A DNA stretch of 64,000 bases from Chrysoperla carnea (lineage: Eukaryota; Arthropoda; Insecta; Neuroptera; Chrysopidae): positions 3,597,001 through 3,661,000 of the forward strand of contig NC_058338.1 of the NCBI RefSeq assembly GCF_905475395.1, read 5' to 3'. A program made the position numbers and the translations under genes. Position 1 is the first letter of the stretch. Each line of letters begins with the position of its first letter. Positions 43,501 through 50,454 of the stretch are shown in pieces. Below the pieces are notes generated by a model. It was not told where the DNA came from. It was given only the letters and a program-made list of their open reading frames with translations, and did not search any database.

Positions 43501-46500
43501 TTTCAGTTAATTACGATTAGTTGATACACCGATTGAAAAAAAAAAAAACCTATTATATTCACCTTTAACCTTTTTCTATTTCTATAAAATACCAACCAAG
43601 TTAGTTTTTTTAAAAGAGTTCGGAATTTTTTTAGTGTTGTTTAATAAATAATTCGTTCGTTACAATTATTTATTAAAAGTTCTTTTGTATATTTTTTGAA
43701 ACAAAAAACACGCCTAAAATTTTGTATACACTTACGAACAAAAAAAAAAATCAAATTTGAAATTTTTTTTGATATTTTGAAATTGAATTGCCCCTCAAAA
43801 ATGGAAGAGATATAATTTTATTCACTTATCCTCGAAGCAACTGCTATTCTCCTTTCTGATTTCGAACAATAAAGAATTAAGTACTCAATTTTTTTCATCA
43901 CGATTAATTTGGTTTCTATAAAATTCCATTCGCAAAATTTTATGATTTTGGAATGTAAAATTTCAATAAAAATTTGAAGCTTATTAACTAATACCAACCT
44001 AACCTAACCTAATCTAATCTAACCTAACTTAACCTAGTTCAAATCAAAGTGTAGGCTTTTTGAAATGAAAAACAAATTTAGTCAAAAATAATCATCTTTT
44101 TGTGTGTATGTTTGTAAAGATATATGTTAGCCACTTAAAAATAATATTAAGCCACTGAAGAGGCTGTATTTTTTTTTCTTCAACAAAAAAAAAAAAAAAA
44201 ACTATCATCATCTTCTGTGGAGAAGTTGATCGTATTAATAATATTACACAAACATCCCAACACAGTCAATTATTAATTTCATATTATCTTCCTATGTAAC
44301 ATACACAAAATAGTTTTTAAAAATCAGTGGCGTTACCATTTAATTTTTAACACTGCATTATTATAAAGTTCATATCATAATATGTATTTACTATATAAAA
44401 AAAAACCACGTTGGTTTTTTGAGACTGCCAGTGAGTTTCCCTATGTCCTTGTCAGAATCATATGATGCATAGAGATTTTGTATCTGCTTTTATATTTGTT
44501 TTGTACAAAGATGTTGGTTATATATTTTATTATTTTTTCTGAAAAATGAAAAAGTTTCTTTTGACGTTTCTAGTTTTTGAATAACTTTTAATGTATTAAA
44601 TAATATTCCATTAATCTTTTTTTAACTATTTACTTAATAGCAATAATGTAAACAGTATGTAGCCAATGACACATAGATTAGACAAGGACACAGGAGAACT
44701 CCTGCAACTCAGTCTTCTCTTTCATTCATTATATCGCAAGTGTATATAGAAATAATTCCTTGTTGTTTGTGATATATAAAAACAATTTGAATATTTAAAT
44801 AATGCGCCACTGTTTTAATAATAATAATATATTATATATGTATATATAGGTATGCACGGAAACGCTTAAGATACCTTATTAACCTATGAAAAAATCCAAT
44901 TAATATAAACTCTGAGAAAATAACAGGTCTTGGGTAGAAAGATGGTAAATCTTCAAAGTCTCTATATATAAACATAATAATATTATAATACTCTTGAGCT
45001 GAGTGAAGTCTATACTAAAAATATATAAATTTTGTTTAAACAAATCAAACACCACCATTTTTTATTTATTCATAAAAATTAATATATTAATTTATTTTTC
45101 TTTTGTTCTATAAATCATTATTTAACCTTATTTATTAACGATTTCGTTATTCAATTTGCACTCATTAATTACATAGCTCAAATGTTTCGGAGTTTAGTTT
45201 TGAGTTGTTATTGTCCTTGATTTTAGGATTTATAAACACTTATTAAAATGATTAGATTTTTTCCAATCAGAATTTAAATGATGGCGCTATTTTTAGCCAA
45301 AATAAAGAAGTATGGTCCTCTAACTCTTATTAGAAGAACTAATAGTCTATAAAAAAAAAAGAGTAGCCAACATAAAAAGCAAATAAAAACAAAATGCCAA
45401 CATAAATAGAAATAATATCAAATCAGTACAGAAGTTTTGAAAATTTACGTTAAAATAAAACAAATTTTTGGAATTGAACAAAAATTTTAACAAATATATT
45501 TTTTTTAAATTATAGATGTGGACGAATGCGCATCAGCACCATGTCAAAATGGCGGAACTTGTATCGATCAAGAAAATGGGTTTCGTTGTGAATGTCCACC
45601 AGCTTGGGAAGGAAGTGTTTGCCAAATTGGTAAGAATTTTTTTTAAATTCAAAAACCATCATTAAACCATTTTACCTAGGAGATAAATACAGTAAAGGAA
45701 AATGTTTCTTCGATTACTTATCTTTTAGATAAAATGAACTGTGGTTTAAAAATATAAATATTAAAAATTGCTAATCTCAAAAAATGTGTTTTGTTAATTA
45801 GATGCGGACGAATGTGTAACAAATCCATGTATAAATGCAGTATCGTGTACAAATTTAGTTGGTGACTATCGATGTAAATGCCAAAATGGTTGGTCTGGAA
45901 AGAATTGTGATCACAATATTAACGATTGTGTTGGACAATGTCAACATGGCGCTACATGTATTGATTTAGTTAACGATTATCATTGCGCTTGTCAAGCTGG
46001 TTATACTGGTAAGTAGAATAAATAATCTTTTAATATTTTCATTTTATTTACTTTTATTTGTAAATCAAATGTTTGAAAGAATAAAAAAAAAACCACTGTT
46101 TTTAATTTTATTTCATGTTGTTTTTTCTCTTTTTTATAAATCAACAGGACGTGATTGCCATACGGATATTAATGATTGTGAAAGTAATCCTTGTAAAAAT
46201 GGTGGCGAATGTGTTGATCAAGTTGATAGTTATCGATGTATTTGTCCAGTGGGATTTACCGGCCACCAATGTGAGGTATGTAACTTTAAATCATTGAAAC
46301 ACCTACATACATGATTCAGGAGTCTTTTTTTTTAATAGTCTATTGAAAAAAAGTCAAATTAAAATGTCAAATTTAATCGGTTAGTCATTTTAAAACAACG
46401 ATTTTCTTTTGTTTGGAAGTTATAACTGTTTTTGGTGTTGAGTGATTTTAAGAGGTTGTTTAATAACACTTCTAACCATTTAGACGAAACTTATAATTAA

Positions 46501-49500
46501 AATTTTTTTACGTTGGTTAACTTGTTTATCAAATAATGGCCAATTACAAATTTCTAAATAATTATTTTTTTACAATTTGTCAGTCAATCACGATTTTTAT
46601 TTTAAATGCGCATTCATTTAAAGTAATAAAGAAATGTATAAATTATATGTCTCAAAGAAGTTATTTGGCGGCCATCTTGGTATGATCGTAAATAATATGT
46701 TGCATTTCTGTACGGTAGTAGAGTACTTTTGGAGCGCGACCTCTGCGCCATCTCATAGTTATCTATTTAAATAATGGTTCAGCGAAAACTCAAAGAAATT
46801 ATTTATTTGCGCGTGCAAAAAATACTTTGCTAGCGTATATGCCTACCAATGTATTCGAAATCTTATCAATTATAAATTTAAAACAAACATTTTTCCTTAC
46901 AGGACGATCATGATCATTGTTCACCAAATCCTTGCGTAAATGGTGCTCATTGTTTCACCACACAATCGGATTATTATTGTCATTGTCCTGAAATGTGGCA
47001 AGGGAAAAATTGTAGTATACCAAGAACGCTAGACACATCTTGCAATGGCGGAGCCTGTGACAATGGAGGTAAGTTTTTTTATTTAGCAAGATTTTCGTTA
47101 TTTTTCACCAAGTAACGTTTTTTTTTTTGTCTTCTTTTATTTAGGAATTGTTGATAGCTGTACAGTTCCAACAGTTTCGGGAAATGGGAATGGAAATATA
47201 ATTACAACAACAAATATATGTGGCGAACATGGACATTGTGTTAGTCAACCTGGAGGTGGATTCCGTTGTTCTTGTGTTCCTGGTTATACTGGAAAATATT
47301 GCCATGAGAGTAAGTTTCACTAAAAATTTCATTCGATATTTAATGGAAATATCAAATTCGATATTAATTTGTTTTTTTTTCTTCCAGATATCAATGATTG
47401 CAAAGTTAATCCTTGCCAAAATGGTGGAACTTGTGTGGATAAAATTAATTCGTTTCAATGCATGTGTAAAGAAGGATGGGAGGGTGAAGTCTGCGAAAAA
47501 AGTAAGTTTTCAATATAAAACCCTTCAGAAAGCCGTCTCAATTTATAATTTCCTTCGATTCATTATTAAACGATTTTCTTTCTCTTTTACAGATACAAAC
47601 GAGTGCAGTTCAAATCCATGCCAAAATAATGCAAGTTGTATCGATAGTATCGCTGACTTTATATGTGAATGTCGTGACGGTTGGAAAGGAAAAACATGTG
47701 CTTTAAAAGATGGCCACTGCGATCGGAATACATGTCGAAATGGTGGAACTTGCCAAGATCTTGGTAACACGTATACATGTCATTGTCCTCCAGAATGGGA
47801 AGGCACGTCATGCCATATTGCAAAAGTATTGGCATGCAAATCGAATCCCTGTTTAAATGGTGGCACATGCGTAAACACCGGTGAATATTATTCGTGCATC
47901 TGTAAAGATGGTTTCGAAGGACAACACTGCGAGAAGGACATCGATGATTGTAATCCACCACCGTGCTATAATAATGGAAAATGTGTTGATGGTGTTAATT
48001 GGTTCTTGTGTGAATGTGCCCCTGGTTTTACTGGTCCGGATTGTCGTATAAATATTAACGAGTGTTCGTCAAATCCATGTGGTTATGGCAGCACTTGTGT
48101 GGATGGTATTGGTGATTTTCAATGTATTTGTCCACCAGGACGTAGTGGTCCACGATGTGAACAAGTTGAAAACGTACCATACATCCCTGGATTTTGTATT
48201 TGGAATGGAAATTATTTAGTGAATAATGCAACATGGTTTAATGATTGTAATACTTGTATCTGCGAAGAAGGCAAAGTGAAATGTACTCGAGTATGGTGTG
48301 GTCTTGGTAATTGTTTAGGACAATCAACACCGAATGGACGTTCTGTTATCTGTCAATCAAATCAGGTAAATTTCTTTACAACTTCATTCTCTTTACCAAA
48401 CGTTTTCATAATCTAATAATTTTTTTTATTTACGCAGGTTTGTGTACCTTCTCCGCGGGAATCCTGTTTGACAGCACCGTGTACACCGTGGGGTGAATGC
48501 CGAAACTTAGAAAGTGGTCGACGTGTTGGTCCACCATCTTTACCAGCTCCACAATCCTGTTGGCCCAATCAAGCTACACTATCGAATGCATGTGCACGAT
48601 TAACCTTACTTTTGGATCGAAATAAATTACCAATAGGTGTTACAACTGAGAAATTGTGTATTTCAATGAGAAAATTATTGGCTGCACATCAAGCATCACA
48701 GGGCTTACAAGATGTACTTATTTTATTATGTGACCTAAAAACTGGCTTTAACGACACTATTGAAGTCACTTTGGTAAGTATTTTTAAAATTATTTTTATA
48801 AATATGTTGTCACTTTGACATTCGATTGATTTACTAATTTTGATTTTGTTTTCTTATTTTTTCCAGTCATCTAATACAAGAGAAGTAGAAAATAAAGCAG
48901 TTTTAGATGGAATTAAAGTATTAGCTGAAGCGATAAGTAGAAAACAAACAAGTTTAGAAGCATTAACTTCAATCGTTGAAGTAAAAGTAGAGACTGCATT
49001 TGCAGTAAGCGAAGAAAAGAGTGGCTCAACAATAGCACTTGTTTGTATAATATTAATAATAATATGCACAATAATATGTGCAGCAGTATTTTATTGGCAT
49101 CAAGGACGACGTGGCAGAAGTTTAAGTGGTGTCAATTTATCAGGATCAACAGGTGATAGTTGTCATCGGCATCATGACGATGAGAAATCAAACAACCTAC
49201 AGAACGAAGAGAATCTACGAAGGTATGCAAACACCTTAAAAGAAGAAGGCAGTAGTATAGGAGGCAGTATGGGAAGTTTACGAGGTGTAGTTAACTCCCC
49301 AAGTGGTTCTTGCAGCATGGGCAAGACAAGCAGTTCACAAGGCAGTTTAGATTTACAACTAGCCAAAGTGAGTGTTGTTCGACCAATGTCAGCAATGTTG
49401 CCGGTTGATTCCAGCACCGAAATGCTGGAAATGATATCAGAAACAGATTGCCAAGGTCGATCAAATAAAGGTGTATCAATGGTAGTGGCTGGGCCCAGCA

Positions 49501-49730
49501 ACGATCTACAATTTAATCCAGCCCATCGTAAAAGTCAAATATTATTATACAAAGCACAAAATGCTGATGTACGCAAAAATACGGTCGCGTATGATGATTC
49601 GTGTGCGCACAAAGATTTCCCAAAACGTGCAATTAACATGAATGTGTTACCACACGTTCAGCGGACTAATGCCTTACCAATTGACAGTGGGGGCAGTGAC
49701 AATTTGACGATTCTTATGGGAGTACCATAG
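1464..49730 (+). CDS. Ser: Serrate/Jagged-type Notch ligand, 5' end missing (14 exons visible)
   Basis: This is a type I membrane ligand that activates Notch on neighbouring cells. The exons are 1464-1518, 9008-9262, 12732-12792, 37666-37799, 41134-41388, 45516-45629, 45802-46008, 46148-46275, 46903-47068, 47145-47309, 47388-47501, 47593-48365, 48438-48773 and 48867-49730. All introns are GT-AG and every join keeps frame, giving 1208 residues from the first visible codon. Domain order is: end of the MNNL domain (1-50), DSL (59-101, six Cys), sixteen EGF repeats (about 104-735), a VWC-like Cys-rich region (about 740-850), a membrane-proximal region, a transmembrane helix (about 976-997) and a tail of about 210 residues rich in Ser and Gly. 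The VWC-like domain and the long tenth EGF separate it from Delta, which lacks both. The signal peptide and most of the N-terminal domain must lie before base 1. The family assignment is very secure; the exact domain borders are estimates. Confidence 0.96.
2455..2647. mobile_element. Palindromic MITE, 193 bp
   Basis: The left end (ATATGTCACCGGATTATTGT and onward, 2455-2488) matches the reverse complement of the right end (2614-2647) exactly for 34 bases. Weaker pairing continues inward. If the ends are TGTCACC, a TA dinucleotide flanks each side (2456-2457 and 2645-2646), as for Tc1/mariner-type elements. The interior has no coding capacity. Confidence 0.8.
2900..3205 (+). repeat. Dispersed repeat, copy 1
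   Basis: Shares phrases with the reverse complement of 8350-8612: the CATTGACTGCA, CTATTGGCGA-type and TACATTACCGAGACATTT segments. The copies are diverged. The family is not identified; it looks like an old non-autonomous element. Confidence 0.65.
5786..5850 (+). repeat. tRNA-like sequence, probable SINE head
   Basis: TGGTCTAAGGGAGTAGTGAA resembles the start of a tRNA with an A box, followed 30 bases later by a B box-like GAGTTCGAATCTAGTC. The arms do not fold into a good cloverleaf, so a tRNA-derived SINE or tRNA pseudogene is more likely than a working tRNA. Confidence 0.5.
6084..6364 (-). mobile_element. tRNA-derived SINE, near full length
   Basis: Read on the - strand, it opens with GTCGCCCTATTAGCTCAGTT (A box) and CGGGTTCGATTCCCCC (B box). 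A body of about 200 bases follows, ending in an ACTTAATGTAACTTAACC-type tail. The same head occurs on the + strand at 22129. Two separate copies with a shared tRNA-like head and different flanks show a SINE family. Confidence 0.75.
7005..7330. repeat. Probable transposon remnant
   Basis: Contains twice-repeated phrases of the form AATCATCGAAATCGGTT and AATCATCAAAATCGGTT, followed by CAGTCGAAAGTTCTGAGGTAAC. Such wording is common at degenerate insect repeats. I cannot name the family and see no ends. Confidence 0.4.
8350..8612 (-). repeat. Dispersed repeat, copy 2 (inverted)
   Basis: Inverted relative of 2900-3205, including the ACTCGG-TATTTTTTGAGTTAAA end, AAATGTCTCGGTAATGTACTTT and TGCAGTCAATGTTTCAGTTTT. 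The two copies are 5 kb apart in the same intron. Confidence 0.65.
9008..9262 (+). CDS. Ser: Serrate exon B: DSL domain
   Basis: This 255-base exon encodes the DSL domain, the core Notch-binding module. The six DSL cysteines show spacing C-8-C-3-C-11-C-7-C-8-C, as in JAG1. The stretch [13 protein letters not shown] is the family hallmark. The acceptor is TTTCAG at 9002-9007 and the donor is GTAAGA at 9263. It begins in phase 1 and ends in phase 1. Confidence 0.96.
9294..9625 (+). repeat. Composite dispersed repeat, copy 1
   Basis: Starts CACACTGAGAAAAAAATTAA, continues through GAAAGAGATTGATTTTAGTT and ends in the GTGTCAACTTCACCA - CCCCGTACGG - CTCGCGA segment. The same order of segments appears, with extra interior, on the - strand at 35694-36265. 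Confidence 0.65.
10515..11010 (+). repeat. Composite dispersed repeat, copy 2 (broken)
   Basis: Two blocks: 10515-10750 begins TACACTGAAAAAAAAATT and carries CCTCATCCCGAAGTTAGCCG. 10850-11010 carries GAGCCAACTACATGAAGATT and GGACACTAAAATCATTATTA, as at 20510-20610. The GTACGG terminal segment is missing. Confidence 0.6.
12732..12792 (+). CDS. Ser: Serrate exon C: first half of EGF1
   Basis: A 61-base exon reading [20 protein letters not shown] plus two bases (GG), between TTTTTTACAG and GTAAGTTG. The partial Gly codon is completed by the A that opens the exon at 37666, so EGF1 is split across a 24.9-kb intron. It corresponds to the short JAG1 exon that follows the DSL exon. Confidence 0.92.
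14233..14335 (+). repeat. tRNA-like sequence, probable SINE head
   Basis: A CCATTGTCTAATGGAAAGCTGG stretch resembles an A box region, and GAAAGTTCGATTACCGG about 70 bases on resembles a B box. It does not form a convincing cloverleaf. Confidence 0.4.
15411..15860 (+). repeat. CCCCGAAC repeat, internally deleted copy
   Basis: The head (AAGTTTGAACCGCTATGTGT, CTGTCTGTCTGTGGCAT) jumps straight to TCAAATAAACGTGGCTCAAT. The rest then follows the 42897-43270 sequence closely to GGAATAAATCGCATTTGTC. Compared with the 42.6-kb copy, about 200 bases of the head unit are missing. Confidence 0.7.
16991..17523 (+). mobile_element. Right-end fragment of the long-TIR element
   Basis: Matches 28594-29157 through its length, with indels, from AAACAAGTGAAAACGAACAA to the terminal TTTCATATGCATGGTA. 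It includes CGTTTTTGAGTTATCGTGT and GGACTAATTAGGTGATTT. Confidence 0.75.
18519..18850 (+). repeat. CCCCCGACT repeat, second copy
   Basis: Begins ACCCCCCGACTAAAAAAAGA and contains GTCTGTCTGTGGCATCGTAG, CCTAAACGGATGATTCGATT and GATCTTCAAAATTGATTCAA. It carries GGGTTCCGTA twice, suggesting an internal duplication of its 3' part. Related to 42615-42850. Confidence 0.7.
19310..19490 (+). promoter_or_regulatory. GC-richer TCAGT-rich tract, possible promoter or enhancer
   Basis: An island of mixed composition in the AT-rich giant intron, with an (ATA)n run at 19396-19413 and then CAGTCCTCAGTCCTCAGTCG and CAGCTCAGTCGGG. TCAGT is the arthropod initiator consensus. No open frame with a credible start follows. 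This is a composition-based suggestion only. Confidence 0.25.
20455..20945 (+). repeat. Composite dispersed repeat, copy 3
   Basis: Carries the GGGCCAACTACATGAAGATT block, a B box-like GCTGGTTCAAATCCGACTCG (20612-20640), TATAAGTGGTAGAGCCAATC and the GTGTCAACTTCACCACTCAA - CCCCGTACGG - GATCTCGCGATGAGGTTGAG terminal block. The open frame within it is not a gene. Confidence 0.65.
22129..22265 (+). mobile_element. tRNA-derived SINE, 5' part
   Basis: Head GTCGCCCTATTAGCTCAGTT followed by GGGTTTGATTCCCGCC, the same as the SINE at 6084-6364 on the other strand. The anticodon arm is degenerate and the body breaks off after about 50 bases, so it is not a functional tRNA. Confidence 0.7.
22659..22840 (+). 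mobile_element. Left-end fragment of the long-TIR element
   Basis: Begins TATACCATGTATATATATCA and runs through CTAAATTTAGTTCCAAGTTT, a CCGTCTGTCTGTCGTTTGTC run and GAGATATCAAGCTGAAATTT, as in the left arm at 27856-28096. An internal run of TGTCCGTCTGTC-like units has expanded. Confidence 0.7.
27856..29157. mobile_element. 1.3-kb element with long terminal inverted repeats
   Basis: The left arm (27856-28096) and the reverse complement of the right arm (28914-29157) match closely for about 240 bases: TATACCATGTATATATGAAA, TTAAGTTTAGTCCCAAGTTT, the CCGTCCGTCTGT-type run and GATATCGAGCTGAAATTTTT. The interior has no significant open frame, so it is a non-autonomous foldback or MITE-like element. 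Fragments occur at 16991, 22659 and 34520. Confidence 0.82.
31448..31520. repeat. TA dinucleotide microsatellite
   Basis: About 36 uninterrupted AT units. It is self-complementary and likely polymorphic in length. Confidence 0.95.
32690..32880 (+). repeat. Composite dispersed repeat, copy 4 (terminal block)
   Basis: Contains TTTCAAAACAACAATATTTG, GTGTCAACTTCACCACTCAA, CCCCGTACG, ATTCATGGCCCCATTCGCCA and GTTGAGACAACCTCATAACG. This is the 3' terminal block of the family only. Confidence 0.65.
33383..33903 (+). repeat. Tandem duplication of a 250-270-bp unit
   Basis: Units 33383-33650 and 33651-33903 share ATACCTTCCTGA, GACAAAATTTGAAAGT-type, AATTAAAATTGATCGAAAAA, TTCAAAGATT and TTTTTAGCAAAACAAAGTTT in the same order. 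The copies differ at many sites, so the duplication is not recent. Confidence 0.75.
34520..34875 (-). mobile_element. Inverted fragment of the long-TIR element
   Basis: Reverse-complement relative of roughly 28594-29000, holding CGATAACTCAAAAACGAAAA, CGTACTCAGGACGTAAAAAA and GGGCGCCAATTAGGCGGAAA. The 95-codon open frame starting at 34677 is a by-product of this insertion. Confidence 0.75.
35694..36265 (-). repeat. Composite dispersed repeat, most complete copy
   Basis: Read on the - strand it runs from TACAATCTCATCCCGAAGTT through GAATGGGATTGAATTTAAAA, GCTTTAAATATAGGATTTGG, ATTATATTACTTTCATACAA and GTGTCAACTTCACTACTCAA to CTCGCGATCAGGTTGGGACA. It unites blocks that occur separately at 9.3, 10.5, 20.5, 32.7 and 38.3 kb. 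No coding capacity; class unknown. Confidence 0.7.
37021..37260. repeat. Possible transposon remnant
   Basis: A stretch richer in GC than its surroundings, starting near TATCGGGTGTTCTAAGAGTG and including GGCAGCCAATAAGGAGCGCC. No match within the window and no terminal repeats were found, so this is a composition-based guess. Confidence 0.3.
37666..37799 (+). CDS. Ser: Serrate exon D: rest of EGF1 and EGF2
   Basis: This 134-base exon reads [19 protein letters not shown], then [12 protein letters not shown] and the very conserved [12 protein letters not shown], ending in phase 1 before GTACAG. EGF1 and EGF2 are the short atypical EGF repeats that pack against DSL in Jagged proteins. The acceptor is TATTTACAG. 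In this window the correct frame is not the one that begins with the nearby ATG at 37653. Confidence 0.94.
38275..38415 (-). repeat. Composite dispersed repeat, short fragment
   Basis: Read on + it holds ATTCTTCATGTAGTTGGCTC and GGTATGTGTTCGTAGTAACC, both found in the composite family (the second also at 35966). Confidence 0.6.
40410..40740. repeat. Possible transposon remnant with TACGTAAG ends
   Basis: Opens GGCTATTCATTAATTACGTA and closes near CTTACGTAAGAATGAG, followed by a C-rich stretch (ACCACCCCCATTGATCGGGT). Wording of this kind is typical of short insect transposons, but I could not define termini or a target duplication. Confidence 0.35.
41134..41388 (+). CDS. Ser: Serrate exon E: EGF3 and EGF4
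   Basis: The exon begins [11 protein letters not shown], diagnostic for the third EGF of Jagged/Serrate, and ends in TCQI. EGF4 carries an extra Thr/Ala/Gly-rich loop ([12 protein letters not shown]) between its third and fourth cysteines. That loop is longer than a standard EGF loop. Confidence 0.95.
42305..42341 (+). repeat. CCTGGC-rich short tandem tract
   Basis: About four imperfect copies of CCTGGCCTAG/CCTGGCTTGG. A small GC-rich patch in an AT-rich intron. Its meaning is unknown. Confidence 0.7.
42615..43270 (+). repeat. CCCCGAACT composite repeat, two head-like units
   Basis: The first unit (42615-42865) has AAGTTTGACTGCTATGTGTG, CTGTCTGTGGCATCGTAACG and GATCTTCAAAATTGATTCAG. A linker shared with 15474-15700 follows, then a second related unit (43118-43270) with GTTATAAGTTTAAAGAGTTT and TCTGTGGCATCGTAGCCCCT. 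It resembles a repeat in which a head unit has been duplicated around a unique middle. Confidence 0.7.
43995..44036. repeat. Interstitial telomere-like CCTAA tract
   Basis: Reads as degenerate (CCTAA)n: ACCTAACCTAACCTAATCTA and onward to AACCTAG, about eight units. The complement is TTAGG, the ancestral insect telomere repeat. Confidence 0.75.
45516..45629 (+). CDS. Ser: Serrate exon F: EGF5 (calcium-binding type)
   Basis: A single EGF repeat in one phase 1-1 exon of 114 bases, starting [10 protein letters not shown] and ending VCQI. The DVDEC start is the calcium-binding EGF signature. Acceptor TTATAG, donor GTAAGA. Confidence 0.95.
45802..46008 (+). CDS. Ser: Serrate exon G: EGF6 and most of EGF7
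   Basis: The exon reads [10 protein letters not shown] through CQAGYT and ends with one base of a Gly codon. EGF6 has a cbEGF start. EGF7 has a shortened first loop (CVGQC). It is separated by 172 bases from the previous exon and 139 from the next. Confidence 0.95.
46148..46275 (+). CDS. Ser: Serrate exon H: end of EGF7 and EGF8
   Basis: Reads [16 protein letters not shown] and onward to GHQCE, ending in phase 0 before GTATGT. This is the first phase-0 boundary of the EGF block. EGF8 has a cbEGF start. Confidence 0.94.
46276..46902 (+). other. Serrate intron, 627 bases
   Basis: The only sizeable intron in the compact 3' half of the gene. A stretch at about 46665-46760 is richer in GC and contains GGCGGCCATCTTGG and GCGCCATCT, phrases that look like transposon debris. 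No open frame of interest. Confidence 0.5.
46903..47068 (+). CDS. Ser: Serrate exon I: EGF9 and start of EGF10
   Basis: Begins [11 protein letters not shown] after CCTTACAG and ends CNGGACDNG plus one base before GTAAG. EGF10 starts here and is finished in the next exon. Confidence 0.94.
47145..47309 (+). CDS. Ser: Serrate exon J: rest of the long EGF10
   Basis: Reads [17 protein letters not shown] and continues to [12 protein letters not shown]. The expanded EGF10 with the IDSCTV-type insert is a feature of Jagged/Serrate proteins, so its unusual length supports the assignment and does not signal an error. Confidence 0.94.
47388..47501 (+). CDS. Ser: Serrate exon K: EGF11
   Basis: One cbEGF repeat ([10 protein letters not shown] to EVCEK) in a 114-base exon, flanked by introns of 78 and 91 bases. 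Acceptor CTTCCAG, donor GTAAGT. Confidence 0.95.
47593..48365 (+). CDS. Ser: Serrate exon L: EGF12 to EGF16 and start of VWC-like domain
   Basis: The largest EGF exon, 773 bases, with five consecutive EGF repeats and no internal introns. It is followed by the start of the VWC-like domain ([20 protein letters not shown], then CNTCICEEG). It ends at Gln in phase 0 before GTAAAT. The uninterrupted reading frame in this region runs through the neighbouring introns, which makes it look longer than the real exon. Confidence 0.96.
48438..48773 (+). CDS. Ser: Serrate exon M: end of VWC-like domain and juxtamembrane region
   Basis: Starts [21 protein letters not shown] after TACGCAG and ends EVTL before GTAAGTA; phase 0 at both ends. 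It completes the cysteine-rich domain and continues into the membrane-proximal segment conserved between Jagged and Serrate. Confidence 0.94.
48867..49730 (+). CDS. Ser: Serrate terminal exon: transmembrane helix and intracellular tail
   Basis: An 864-base last exon. The extracellular end carries paired helices with many charged residues. The helix [20 protein letters not shown] crosses the membrane, followed by the stop-transfer HQGRRGR. The tail is Ser/Gly-rich ([12 protein letters not shown] and similar) and ends LTILMGVP before TAG. I see no canonical C-terminal PDZ ligand such as the one at the end of JAG1. Lysines suitable for Mindbomb/Neuralized-type ubiquitination are present, but no specific motif can be proven. 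Confidence 0.95.
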   Translation, partial: SSNTREVENKAVLDGIKVLAEAISRKQTSLEALTSIVEVKVETAFAVSEEKSGSTIALVCIILIIICTIICAAVFYWHQGRRGRSLSGVNLSGSTGDSCHRHHDDEKSNNLQNEENLRRYANTLKEEGSSIGGSMGSLRGVVNSPSGSCSMGKTSSSQGSLDLQLAKVSVVRPMSAMLPVDSSTEMLEMISETDCQGRSNKGVSMVVAGPSNDLQFNPAHRKSQILLYKAQNADVRKNTVAYDDSCAHKDFPKRAINMNVLPHVQRTNALPIDSGGSDNLTILMGVP

Positions 49731-49887
49731 TGTTATTATATAATATTTAGTGATGACGTAACTTATAAACAAGTGACACTTTAGAGTTTTTTTTTTTATT
49801 AATATATAACTATTAATGTGCTTTGTGATTTTATAAACAATTAAATTTGATTGACGCATGCGCGTGAACTGCCCGAGTGCCAGTTTA

Positions 49888-49893
49888 AATAAA
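49888..49893 (+). terminator. Candidate Serrate polyadenylation signal
   Basis: The first AATAAA after the Serrate stop codon, about 160 bases downstream. In such AT-rich DNA many hexamers occur by chance, so a later site is equally possible. Confidence 0.35.
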
Positions 49894-50160
49894 CAAGTGA
49901 CTACTACGAACATTAACATTTAAAAATTGTGAACTGTTGATATGATGATCTCGTGATAACTCGTTTTGACTCAGACCTTAAACTCTGTGCTTAAACAAAC
50001 TTCATTTTGTTTGTTGACGTGTGATACTATTATACATAGTTATTAAAAAATTTAATTAATTAATTATTATTATATTAATAATATATTTCAATTTGTTTCG
50101 TAATTATTTCTATTAAATGAAAAAAATAAAATAAAAATTAAATTAAAAAAAATTTCTCGT

Positions 50161-50454
50161 CTTGATAGAATCAAACAAGGTATGCTCTTTGTGCAGGTAG
50201 GCGTAGGGTGGGGGAATGCTCTCACTTTCGGTAATCTCTCTCACACGGTACCCAGTTACCGCCATATTGATTGTTTGTTTACATTCGAACTTTCAAGTTG
50301 ATTTATTTGTTTAACAATTTTTTTTACATATTTACTGTCAACAAATATGACATAAGCAAAATGGCGGTGACTAGGTACCGTGTGAGAGAGTAAGAGAATG
50401 TCCCCATCCTACTCCTGCCTTTCATAAGAGCATACCTTGTCTGATTCTACCAAG
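50161..50454. mobile_element. 294-bp foldback MITE with 8-bp target duplication
   Basis: The left arm (CTTGATAGAATCAAACAAGG, GTATGCTC and onward to CACACGGTACCCAGTTACCGCC) matches the reverse complement of the right arm for about 100 bases with mismatches. The element is flanked by TTTCTCGT on both sides (50153-50160 and 50455-50462). An 8-bp duplication is typical of the hAT superfamily, although the ends do not start with the usual CA-G. No coding capacity. Confidence 0.85.

Larger units (their letters stand above)
41389..45515 (+). other. Serrate intron, 4.1 kb
   Basis: Contains a CCTGGC-rich tract (42305-42341), a composite repeat (42615-43270) and a telomere-like CCTAA tract (43995-44036). 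No coding sequence is supported. Confidence 0.65.

Noticed and set aside
47145..47309. Frameshift or odd insertion in EGF10
   Set aside because: The long EGF10 with a DSCTV insert is a normal Jagged/Serrate feature.
47220..48416. A single 398-codon EGF protein
   Set aside because: The frame runs through two introns and starts out of frame with the EGF10 exon. GT-AG splicing gives a continuous Serrate protein instead.
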